Source of the DNA: Dendrolimus kikuchii
Taxonomy: Eukaryota; Arthropoda; Insecta; Lepidoptera; Lasiocampidae
Reading direction: 5' to 3'
Assembly (NCBI GenBank): GCA_019925095.2
Contig: CM034403.1
Span: forward strand, 4,903,690 to 4,967,689
DNA: 64,000 nt
The notes beneath the pieces were generated by a model. That model made no database searches. It was not told where the DNA came from and was given only the letters and a program-made list of their open reading frames with translations. A program made the position numbers and the translations under genes. Positions 54,421-64,000 of the stretch are shown piece by piece. Every line of letters starts with the position of its first letter. Positions within the stretch are counted from its first letter, which is position 1.

Positions 54421-55490
54421 AGGGTCATGTGCGTCCAATATGGGGCTGCCGCGTTACTGTAGTGCCTCGGGGATGTTTGCAGAAGAGAGCCTGGATGACT
54501 TACATGCGTAAACGGGTCTTATCTCTGTGGCGTTGGGTGCGCACCAGCTCCAACAGCATAACCTGGACTGTGGCGGAGCGGGTTGAAGGATCATATTGTA
54601 ATGTAAGCACAAGGTTAAGTTGGAAGCACGGCCTATCCGACGCTTCCGTTGTTTTGGGGTCGAACATGGCTTTCAGCTGTGCCCCGACTCATGTCCCGAT
54701 CAGTCCGGCCTGTGTCTCCGCCGTTCTAAGGGCAGACGCAAACTTACGGACTGCAAGGCCCAGACCCCCAACTGCGCCGTCTGGGCAGCGGCGGGTAAAA
54801 TTGCAACTCTATTATGACGAGGGAATACCTCCCTCCCACCATTCGGGGCAATTTCGCCCCTACGAGGGCTCCAATATTTCAGGCTGGAGGGGAGGTGCCA
54901 ATAGCCATTAACTAACGGACCACGGGCGTCTCCTCCAAGCAAACACCTACCACTCCTCGGATTGGAGGACTGACGTGGCGATGATTGCCAGAATTAGCTG
55001 TGGCACCCCATTCGCCAACATCAAAGTAGGGTTAATGGGGTTGCGCGGTAGCAGACTGGGGTCAATCATGCCGGCCATTTACGTGGCTCCAGGCCTTTGC
55101 CATATCGGCTGCTCCGCGTCCATAGTCACAGGCAGGCGGTTTCCTTGGAGGCCGCCGAGAGAGAGAGATACAAGCTGGTACTGCAAGTCGCTGTATACGG
55201 AGGTAGCAGCGGATTCACCCCCCTGCTCGATGTTGAGGGGGGGACGATTACACTCTGCTCCTCGGGGTGTACCACTACGGCTGTTCACGAGGGCATCACG
55301 GTGCAGTAACCATTTAACTAAAGTGCGAGTATGGGGCGCAGGTTAGGTTTTGTGGGTAGTTTGGTAGTTGGATTCTGCCTCCCGAGGCGGTGTCTGGCTC
55401 CCCCGATTGACCCACAATTCCCCCGTATTCATAGGCCAAGTGTGTGTCGCAAGAAAAGACATACTCCTGCGTTAACAAAAAAAAAAGCAC
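54421..55490 (+). mobile_element. R1-like LINE relic: gag zinc-knuckle region and 3' UTR
   Basis: Frame 54620-54817 reads FRCFGVEHGFQLCPDS and SGLCLRR...KLTDCKAQTPNCAV, matching the three CCHC knuckles of R1/Jockey gag, with several Cys and His replaced. Downstream, LLQANTYHSSDWRTDVAMIA recalls the start of the endonuclease ORF. The end is a GC-rich UTR with a poly(A) run at 55480-55490. Heavily mutated and internally deleted. Confidence 0.5.
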
Positions 55491-57033
55491 CGAATTAAGT
55501 TCCATATACTGCCGTCAAATTGAGCAGCCAAATAGTCGTGTTTCTTTTCGTTCTTTTTTTTTACTTTAATTTACTAATAATTAGATTGTAAGTCTTTTGT
55601 TACTAACATATTATGTGTTACTAATATATTATAGTCTGTCATACATAAATATTATAATAATAATATTGTGATCAGGCAAACTCCTTCTTCGGACAATGAA
55701 TCCATTTGCCTTCTGGGCACTTCACACATAGAAAAAGATAACAAAGACTGAGTTTCTTTACAGTGATCAATATTAGGTAAAAGACTGGAAGATATTAAGG
55801 CGTTATTAAATTAATGTTTTTTTTTATTGCGAAGCTGCCAAATTGCCCGCCCGCAATGGAAAGTGGTTACCGTCGCCTACGTTTCAAACACAAAAAAGCT
55901 TTACATGTCTACAGGAGAAGACCACAAATGTTGGAACAATTTGTTTATATGTTTTGATTGTTTATATGTGTTGAAAAGTTGTTTAATTTTTACATGTTTC
56001 CATAATTAAAAACTTTTTTTTTTGTTATTGGATTATTTTTCAAAGTCTACCAAACTGAGGTATTCAGTATCCGAACAGTCTACACTATCAGACATTTTGG
56101 TTTAAACGAGAGCAATAAAAAAAAAAAAGATAAAATACAAAAAACTGTCAAATCTAATACCCCTCCCCCCACAACATGATCTTATAGAATAAAAAAAATA
56201 ATGTACATATGGAATTTATGTTAACTTGAACACTTTATCTTCCCTTCCGTTTTTGTGTTTGACCCCTACAGACGTTTGCAACAAGAGGGACAAAGCCAAC
56301 GCATTGCCAACCTTTAGGATGGAATAGGGGTATAGGATAGAGGGGTCAAATAGGAGGAATGCTCGTTCCTCCTATTTGAATGAATCGTGTTTCATAACGA
56401 TGAACTCCCACTCATCGTATGAAACACAATTAGCTCAAGGCTAATAATGTCTCACCAATATTTTGTGACAGCTTGTTATCACACCTATCGAGGCGGCGTC
56501 AGATTATTGATTATATATTAATCATGACCAGTTTAATTAATTAAAAAAGTGTTCGTTCCTAAAATTACATTTGTTCATTTTTAATATTACTTAACTCGCC
56601 AACATTCAGCTTTCGCTTCCGACGTAAATTCCAAAAAAGGAAAGGCACTTTCAGCAGCGATATTGGGAAAACCACGTTACAGATAAACTCGCGTCCTTTA
56701 TCGAATAATCGAGACTCACTGAGTCACCATAATGCATTTACTCCTCACGTCATTTGAAGCGCCGGTTGTCATAAATTACCAATGTTAATATTGCAATTAT
56801 CGATCGGCTAATTACCGAAGTGCATTTTTGCTCGTGTATTGGGGGCGCCCTCATGCCTTCATCTCATGTCTAATCGAGGCCGGCCACTGCTCCCGATTGC
56901 AACGTGACATCACCTGTATATTATTAAAGGAAAACAATACTAGAAACTATAAATCACCAATGAAACCGTAAAAGCTTCGAGACCCTAAGCATACAAATTC
57001 TAAAAACTTGTTATTTTTACTCATATGTAAACA
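55491..57033. other. Intergenic; SINE-tail fragments and one higher-complexity block
   Basis: A SINE-A tail piece is at 55817-55905 and a LINE tail piece at 56265-56345. The block 56590-56920 is less repetitive and richer in CG-containing words than its surroundings. No coding region seen. Confidence 0.4.
55817..55905 (-). repeat. SINE-A tail fragment
   Basis: TTTTTTTTTATTGCGAAGC, then GAAAGTGGTTACCGTCGCCTA. Only the last roughly 90 bp of the family, strongly diverged. Confidence 0.55.
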
Positions 57034-57240
57034 ATGGAAACTCTGGGTCTGTGGGGTCGTAACGCTCTAAAGGTCTACCGTGACGTCGCCAGACGTTTAG
57101 TAGACGTCACACGCAGCCAGAAAGCTGGCGTCTATTTCGCTCAAAGATTAAGCATTGCTATACAACGTGGCAACACCGCCAGCATTCTGGGAACGTTCCC
57201 GGTAAATGACAGTGGTTTGGGATCAATAACTTATCTTTAG
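57034..57240 (+). mobile_element. Reverse-transcriptase-like C-terminal tail ORF
   Basis: METLGLWGRNALKVYRDVAR, then AGVYFAQRLSIAIQRGN and SILGTFP. It matches the minus-strand ORF at 42317-42547. The frame is intact but begins mid-domain, and there is no RT core upstream. Confidence 0.45.
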
Positions 57241-57399
57241 ATATCTTCCCCCTTTTTATTTAGTTTTAGTTTTTATATTGTATAGTTTGTAGTCTATTTT
57301 TAAGTTTATATTTATTGTAGTTTTATTAATATTTATGATGTAAACAATGTGAGTGCGTCGTTATTTTTTTTTTTTCATCATTACACTATAAAAAAGCCG

Positions 57400-57715
57400 G
57401 GATAGCTTAGTGGTTATTTTTTTTTTGGACTTGACTTTATGTTGTTGGTTCGAAGACCTCACAACTTTACCGGGGTTTTCGGGGCGAGCACTTTCGATTC
57501 GCGAAGGCGCTCGAGCCCCGCAGGCAACTTGCCCGAAGGACCTCCCTAGGGGGTTTTACCTCGGCTGGACTGTTGCCATGAAAGGGGGATAAATCTAACG
57601 ATCCGAGTAGAGGGCGACACAATGTACTAATTGTGTAAGGCCCGAGGGGAGTATCCCGACGGACCGGGATCGGCGGGAACTGAAATTCCAGGGCAGCGAT
57701 GAGACTTTAGATATA
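57400..57715 (+). repeat. tRNA-like SINE (family T3)
   Basis: A box TAGCTTAGTGG fits the consensus exactly, and a B-box-like GGTTCGAAGACC lies about 45 bp on. A long, unusually GC-rich body follows (GGGCGAGCACTTTCGATTCG, AGGCCCGAGGGGAGTATCCC). A T11 run separates the boxes. Confidence 0.55.
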
Positions 57716-58895
57716 ATATCAGAATTTATTAAAATTAGCACAAATGGTTGATCGGATGAAAGTGAGGATGAGTACGAAATATCTGGAGATGGATAAATGT
57801 AGTATTTAAATTATGTTTAATATTATTAGTTTCGTATTAAGTACCTGCATATAAAAATATGTAAAAAGTATTAATTTATTTAATTAAGTGAAACTTCTAT
57901 ATAGACGGGGGTCTTAGGATTATTCTATCACGAAAAAGCGTTATGGCCACGTGGAGGAGAGGCATAAATTTAGACTAGACGTGGTGAGAGGCCGCATAAT
58001 TGTTTGATAAAATAAAATATGTTTAAATAAAAAATGCATTCACTAAAATGTACATAACTTAACCAAATCATAATTTGCAGTAAACCTGCGAAATATCGAA
58101 ACGTGTGCTGGGAAAGTAAAACTTCAACGGTGAAGTGGAAAAATGAATGGCAACGGAAAAGTGGCAAAACGAATCGCAACAAAATTTTAACTCGAAGTTT
58201 TACGGGCAGGTTTTCAAATTAGACAAGTACATTAACAATCTGCCCCTAACTTCAAGATAAAATTTAGTTGCGATTCGTTTTGCCACTTATCCGTTGCCAG
58301 TCGTTTTTTCCACTTGTCCGTTGAAGTTTTTTATGCTGATCATACACTACTACAAACGCAAAAACGTCTCGAACCTAATTTATCTGTAAAACACGGTAAA
58401 ATTAAAAATGACTGTTGTGTGAGTGAAACAATTGAATTGTTTCACTTTTGAATTCAGTCGGGTTATAAGTTTATTCCACTGATAACGTTAATCTCATGAT
58501 TGAAAAATCGGCCCTGAGTGCAATTATTTGTGCAATTTTTTAAACCGTAAGCCTTAATACATCTTTGTACATTGACAATTCATATCCAGTATTTGTACAG
58601 CCTTGAGCCATTCGATTCCTTTGCAATCGTCAGGGTATTGAATACTAATTCTGTACTTTCAGAAATTCTCGATGAATTTAATTTTGAGCCCTACTTAAGA
58701 AGTAAATATACAGTGCTTGTTAATCAACACTATATTATTTCGCTAAATATAGTATGGTAGGTCGCCCTCCAGCCCGGTGAACCGACGACTTGCATAAGGT
58801 CGCTAGTGGGCGTTGGATGATGAAAGCTGGATAGGTGATTCAAACTTGTTGAGGTTTACATCCAACAGTAGAATGCGACTGGCTGACGATAATAT

Positions 58896-59005
58896 TCTTC
58901 TTTTTTTTATTGCATGAGTTCAGCAGACAGGCAGACGGCCCACCTGAAGGAAAGCGGTTACCATCGCCTATGGACTTTTGTAACATCAAAGGTGGCCTAA
59001 AGAAT
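58896..59005 (-). repeat. SINE-A tail fragment
   Basis: TTTTTTATTGCATGAGTTCAG to CTTTTGTAACATCAAAGGTGG, the final third of the family only. Confidence 0.75.
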
Positions 59006-59610
59006 AAGGAATGTGGCTGAACCCAACCAATTAGAAGGACATTATTGCCAGACTCATCACTGCATAGTGGAGGAATAAATATTATTCTAAGCAACCCTTT
59101 GAGCAAGGAGGCTGGGTTTTTATTTAAGTTCTTAGCTGAGTTTTTTAAAAATAGAGGTATTATATTTAAGTATAAAATTATAAATAAGTTTACGTAATAT
59201 ATAAAAAAAATGTAAATTTGCCTTCACCTATGAGGCTGATATCGTCAGTAGTGACGAAGTCTCGTCAAAAATTAAAAAAAAAATTGAAATGTGTGCTGGG
59301 ACACAGTAGAAGTGAAACTTCAACGGACAAGTGGAAAAACGAACGGCAGCGGATAAGTGGCAAAACGAATCGCAACAGAATTTTAACTTGAAGTTTTATA
59401 GGCAGATTGTTAATGTACCTGTCTAATTTGAAAACCTGCCCGTAAAACTTCAAGTTAAAATTTTGTTGCGATTCGTTTTGACACTTGTCCGTTGAAGTTT
59501 CACTTCTACTGTGTCCCAGCACACGTTTCGATTTTTCGCAGGTTTACTGCAAATTATTATTTGGTTAGGTTAGGTACATTATAATGAATGCATTTTTTAT
59601 TTAAACATAT

Positions 59611-59922
59611 TTATCCGTGCAGGAACGGAGAAAGAATACAATTTCCTGCAGCCGGGCGACCTGTCGTAAGAGGCGACCAAACAACCCACAGCCAAGTGGT
59701 AGGGCATTTGTCCGACTGGATGGCGACCACCCCTGGTCTAGAGTATGTCGCCATAACAACCTTTAGTTGTGTTCCGGCGTTAGTCACCAGGTTCTAGTCT
59801 CCATTAAGAGAGCAGCAGCGCATTTCTAGCACCTTTGGTGTTGCAAATGTCCATAGGCGATGGTAACCGCTTTCCATTAAGTGGGCCGTCTGCCTGTCTG
59901 CAGAACTCCTGCAATAAAAACA
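59611..59922 (+). repeat. SINE-A copy inserted in the long-TIR element
   Basis: ATCCGTGCAGGAACGGAG to CTCCTGCAATAAAAAC. It splits TTTAAACATAT-(SINE)-TTTTATCAAACAAAC of the right arm and so is younger than it. Confidence 0.88.
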
Positions 59923-60127
59923 ATATTCTTTTATCAAACAAACAAAAAACTGAATTCGATCCGGAACCAAAAATCGCATCCATAGTATACTCTAAAATTA
60001 TGCCGCCTGACGCTTCTCACCACGTCTAGTCTAAATTTATGCCGCTCCTCCACGCGGCCGTAACGTTTCTTCGTGACAGAAAAATCCTAAGTCTCCCCGT
60101 TTATATAGAAGTTTCACTTCAAAAAAC

Positions 60128-60336
60128 ATCGAAGGTGCTACTAATGTGTTGCCGCTCGCTCAAGCGAGACTGGAAGGAACCTGGCCTTTAATGTCGGTAC
60201 ACCACTCAAGGTTGTCATTGCGGTATGCTCTAAACCAGAGATGGCATCCAGACGGGCCTCGCCATCGCCTCTTACGACAGGACGCTTGGCCGTAGGAAAT
60301 AGTAATCTTTCTCCGTTTTTGCACGGAACTATTTCT
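60128..60336 (-). repeat. SINE-A copy, 3'-truncated
   Basis: It starts within the tail block (GAAGGTGCTACTAATGTG on +) and ends CTCCGTTTTTGCACGGA. It abuts the long-TIR element. Confidence 0.75.
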
Positions 60337-60339
60337 TAA

Positions 60340-61430
60340 AAACAACACACTTTCATTCGATTAGGAGCCGACTTTTAAATTATTACATAAAAATTATCCA
60401 TATGGTAAATTATAACCTAACTGAATATAAACGTGAAAGCATTGAGCATTATTCACTCAGCTGACATTTTCAATATAACCTTTGGAGTTCGAAAAATCAG
60501 CCCTGATTAATAAATAAAAAATTTTACAGACTTAGATTTGTGTAAGTGATACTTGAAAAATATTTTTTAAGCAAAAATAACAATTTATTTTAAATATTCT
60601 AGAGGTGTTGTTACAGTGTGTCATATAAAAACTCAAGAAAAGAAAGACTTGTGATGCGTATTAGAAATATAGGAGCACTTATAGAAATAACATTTTTTAC
60701 TAGGCTTATAGTGCCTTTCTTCTTCTATGGCATAATCAGATTCCCTATTATTAGTTTCGTCATAGAAAAAAAAACAATAAGGCCTAACGCGCACTATTTT
60801 CTCGGGGCGGTTTTTCCCCCGAAAAATCTGTAACCTACGGAACTTCATAGAAGCGCACGCACCACGGGATTAATCCCGCACCGGATTTAAACCCGTATGA
60901 CGTACATTCGAATCATAGCAGAATTTAAATTCTGCTAGCATTCAAATGTACTTGTAGGTACGTGTAGTACTGTAGTGTAATGTCACTACATAAAAATGGT
61001 ACTCGGGTATATTAAATTAGGCACTAATCTACCTACCATGAGTTACCGTATGTTTTTTTTTAAATCTAATAATAGCCAGAAAATTCAATTGGTTTTAGTT
61101 GCAGGAAGTTTTAATAAAAGTTCATGCGTCGCAAAATATTAAATGTTCTCTAATTTTAATTTTAACTTTTTTGTGTGCAAGTTTTAATTACGGTAGGTAG
61201 ACCGAGGTGAATCAGATCACTGTGACTGAGTGAAAAATAACGTTTTTTTCATATTGAGTCAGAGTAAATTTGTAGGCTTCTATAAGATCCTTAGAGAAGC
61301 CTACAAAGCTGCTCTAATCCAATATGAATAAGGTCGTAAGGCAGTCACACTACTTGCTTGCTACATTGCGTGGGTTAAATGCAATGGCCATTTAAATATA
61401 TCTACCTATATACATATAATAAAATTGTAG
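60340..61430. other. Intergenic with clustered palindromes and a hairpin
   Basis: Contains GGGATTAATCCC, a roughly 50-bp palindrome at 60902-60951 and a hairpin at 61247-61333 related to 49862-49958. No gene recognised. Confidence 0.5.
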
Positions 61431-61701
61431 AGGCCAAATTTCTGTACAATGAAAAAAAAATTCTAAAAACCGTGTCAGAGGGATGTAAGAAGTGAAATAG
61501 AACTAATTCAGATGTTTTCTAATTTTTTTTTTTCTGTTTGTCTGTCTGTTTGTACCGGCTAATCTCCGAAAATTTTGTATGGCGGTAGCTTATATCCCTG
61601 GTCAAAATATAGGATACTCTTGATCCCGAAAAATTAAAGAGTTCCCGTGGGATAGTTAAAAAACCGCACCATGCGGACGAAGTCGCGGGCATCAGCTAGT
61701 C
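61430..61701 (+). mobile_element. Helitron-like repeat
   Basis: GTTTGTCTGTCTGTTTGTAC, ATCTCCGAAAATTTTGTATGG, and the terminus GAAGTCGCGGGCATCAGCTAGT. Confidence 0.5.
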
Positions 61702-61968
61702 TACAATAAATAGCCTGCTAAATTAAAAAAAACACCAGAGACGACATCTTTATAAACGAACTAAAAATATACTGACAATAAAATGCTATTATACTTTAGA
61801 TGATTTTTTTAAAGACGTCTTAAAATATTACATAGAATAGATGGATCCTTCCTTCTTGGTTCCCTAAGGTTGTTGTGAACTTATAACGTTATGTTTGTTA
61901 TAACGCTGTATGGTCTTGGAGCTCCTTGGCTTGCCCTTGTGGCGAATATTAGGTACTACTATAACATA

Positions 61969-62132
61969 CAACAGCAGAAGGTGATGTCAGGAGTCTTAAG
62001 AACAGACGAGCGTGCATGACAAGAGTTATGAATGTCAAAGAAGCAAGTGAGGTGTGTAAGAATAAGCCTGAATGGCGCTCTGTTGTTCGTGCCTACCCCG
62101 CAAGGGAACTGGCGTGAAGCTATGTATGTATG
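61969..62132 (+). mobile_element. RTE LINE 3' end with 12-bp target-site duplication
   Basis: TACTATAACATA at 61957-61968 and 62133-62144 flanks the tail coding end and (ATGT)n. Confidence 0.85.
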
Positions 62133-62332
62133 TACTATAACATATACTCTCTAGATTCAGTTTCAAATAATATTATTGTTGTTATAAAGTAGAATAAATT
62201 AAGCTTCTGACTAATATTAGTATCATTGATATTATGGCTGATTTTAGATGATTTTATAGTTGTTATGAGTGGAAAAAATTATGTTTGTGAGTAATATTAT
62301 TGTCACTGATATTATGACTAATTGTAAATTTT

Positions 62333-62627
62333 ATCCGTGCAGGAACAGGCCGGGCGGCCTGTCGTAAGAGGCGACAAAACAACCCACAGCCAGGTGGTAG
62401 GGCATTTGCCCGACTGGATGGCTACCACCCCTGGTCTAAAATATGTCGCCATAACAACCTTGAGTTGTGTTCCGGCATTAGTGACCAGGTTCCAGTCTCC
62501 CTTGAGAGAGCAGCAGCGCATTTGTAGCACCTTTGGTGTTGCAAATGTCCATAGGTGATGGTAACCGCTTTCCATCAAGTGGGCCGTCTGCCTGTCTGCT
62601 GAACTCCTGCAATAAAAAAAAAAATAA
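62333..62627 (+). repeat. SINE-A copy with head deletion
   Basis: ATCCGTGCAGGAACAGGCCGGGCGG: about 28 bp of the head (AGAAAGAATACAATTTCC region) is missing. The rest is close to consensus. Confidence 0.85.
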
Positions 62628-63022
62628 GGTTAAGCAAAAATCATCATGCAAAAAAACTTGCAGCAGTTGCCAGGTCAAATATTACTTATTACGTATCAAT
62701 TTGTAAATATTTGCAACAGTCGATAGTTAAAAATTTTGGAGTTTCTCCTTAAGAATCGATTTTCATATAATGCCAGTACCAAAATTTTATGAGAAGTGAA
62801 ATAATACAAGTGTTAACTCAAAAGCGTTAGTTTGTTTTACTACATGAATTCTAACTTTAATGCAATGTAATGAAATCTAAAACGATACTCCTCAGTGCGT
62901 ATTTAAAGAGGAAACTTGAGATATGCGTAGGACCTGAGGCCGATCAGCCCGAAACAGTCAATGAAATTTTATATAGAAGAAACAAAGAACAAAGATTTTT
63001 TTAAACTACAAAATAATATAGT

Positions 63023-63366
63023 AAGAGAGTGTCGGGGTGAAGGTAAGGAAAGGAATGCTCCGGTGGTTCGGGCATGTGGAAAGAATGCATGATGAAAGAA
63101 TGACTAAACAGATATACAATGCAAAAGTGGATGGATGCAGAAGTCGTGGAAGGCCACGACACACATTCCATGATCAAATTGATCGTGTACTAGCAGAAGG
63201 TGATGTCAGGAGCCTTAAGAACAGACGAGCTTGCATGACAAGAGTTATGAAAGTCAAAGAGGCAAGTGAGGTGTGTAAGAATAAGCCTAAATGGCACTCT
63301 GTTGTTCGTGCCTACCCCGCGAGGGAACTGGCGTGAAGTTATGTATGTATGTATGTATGTATGTAC
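63023..63366 (+). mobile_element. RTE LINE 3' end, longest copy, with 11-bp target-site duplication
   Basis: Frame 63037-63336 encodes KVRKGMLRWFGHVERMHDER, then GCRSRGRPRHTFHDQIDRVL and the usual end. The (ATGT)5 tail follows. AATAATATAGT is at 63012-63022 and 63367-63377. Confidence 0.88.
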
Positions 63367-63662
63367 AATAATATAGTCTATAGAAAACAAAAATAAATGA
63401 AACACAATGGAAAATATACTTAGTTATTAAAAAAACAAGCAACAAACAAAACAAAACAAAAAAAAACAGAAAAGAAAAAACCAACACACATCTCACTAGA
63501 TAAGGACTATATATAATTATAGATATAAGGCCAACACTGCACATGCACTTCCTCACAACACCAGCATGTAACAGATACACTCTACATTAGTATAGTTTAG
63601 TATTAAAAATAGGATAAATTAATATAATAAGTTAATCTTAAGGTACACCATCTAATATATAA

Positions 63663-64000
63663 AATTCTCGTGTCACAGTTTTCGTTGCCATACTCCTCCG
63701 AAACGGCTTGACCGATTTTGATGAAATTTTTTGTGCTTATCCGGTATCTATGAGAATCGGCCAACATCTATTTTTCATCCCCCTAAATGTTAGGGGTAGT
63801 CCGCCCCTAAATTTTTATTTTTATTTATTAGACAAAATTTTTAATTTCTATTTTTTTATGATACAACATACAAAAATACATACAATCCTCAATTTTCATC
63901 CCTTTACGATCAACCCCTATTTTTTATTTGTTAATTATAAACTTTAATTTTTTGGCAAGATTTTTAATCTTATTTTGTCATGACTTAGAATAAAAAAATT
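63663..64000 (+). mobile_element. Helitron-like repeat, cut by the window edge
   Basis: It starts TCTAATATATAAAATTCTCG, then CGAAACGGCTTGACCGATTT and TTTTTCATCCCCCTAAATG, a common insect rolling-circle-type repeat. It runs off the right edge. Confidence 0.55.

Larger units (their letters stand above)
57888..60123. mobile_element. 2.2-kb element with long, self-folding terminal inverted repeats
   Basis: The left end AGTGAAACTTCTATATAGACGG (57888) is inverted at the right end (CCGTTTATATAGAAGTTTCACT, to about 60121). The inverted match continues through ACGAAAAAGCGTTATGGCC and TTTAGACTAGACGTGGTGAG to the GTGTGCTGGGA hairpins near 58110-58330 and 59285-59530. Each arm thus contains its own foldback. 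The right arm is interrupted by a SINE-A copy. The interior (58340-59265) holds a SINE-A tail and a 62-codon frame of unknown nature, but no transposase. Confidence 0.6.

Overview
The window looks like nuclear DNA of a moth or butterfly (Lepidoptera). The basis is a very AT-rich background, short exons separated by introns stuffed with young repeats, Kazal inhibitors of the moth haemolymph/silk type, and repeat classes typical of Lepidoptera: tRNA-like SINEs, RTE and Jockey LINE tails, Helitron-like fragments and mariner/maT copies. The species cannot be fixed from the sequence.

Genes. (1) The left edge holds the 3' end of an unrecognised gene (1-480, +). (2) 3181-4107 (+) is an intronless GPANK1 homologue with ankyrin and G-patch domains. 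(3) 4779-5675 (-) is an intronless mitochondrial carnitine/acylcarnitine carrier, convergent with GPANK1. (4) 6784-27811 (+) is the dominant gene, a SMARCAL1/Marcal1 annealing helicase that I resolve into 13 exons from splice sites and conserved SNF2 motifs. The exon carrying helicase motif I (Walker A) is not found where it should be (11243-12715), and joining the flanking exons directly breaks the frame. (5) 29912-30243 (-) is a small Kazal inhibitor with one intact and one degenerate domain. (6) 48251-52562 (-) is a six-domain Kazal inhibitor. Its 16-nt first coding exon is at 52547-52562, with a TATA-like box upstream. The two Kazal genes share strand, signal-peptide layout and the position and phase of the intron, so they look like a dispersed tandem pair.

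Everything else is mobile DNA. SINE-A (about 310 bp) has at least 18 copies on both strands, and its 3' third matches the 3' end of a Jockey-like LINE also present here. Short 5'-truncated RTE tails ending in (ATGT)n recur about every 6 kb, several with perfect 9-14 bp target-site duplications. There are three tRNA-like SINE families with visible A and B boxes, a dead DD34D mariner (15227-16507), a dead DD37D maT-like element (38683-40005), a tyrosine-recombinase (Crypton-like) fragment (45408-45632), an R1-like LINE gag relic (54540-55490), several foldback MITE families, and Helitron-like fragments. Two larger elements with long terminal inverted repeats (33559-36751 and 57888-60123) carry no transposase. 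The first sits at a TA inside a LINE-tail repeat whose empty form is present elsewhere in the window.

I see no gene cluster acting as a new system. The best leads are the missing motif-I exon and C-terminal PIP-like motif of SMARCAL1, the four-cysteine Kazal domain, the long-TIR elements and the SINE/LINE tail sharing.
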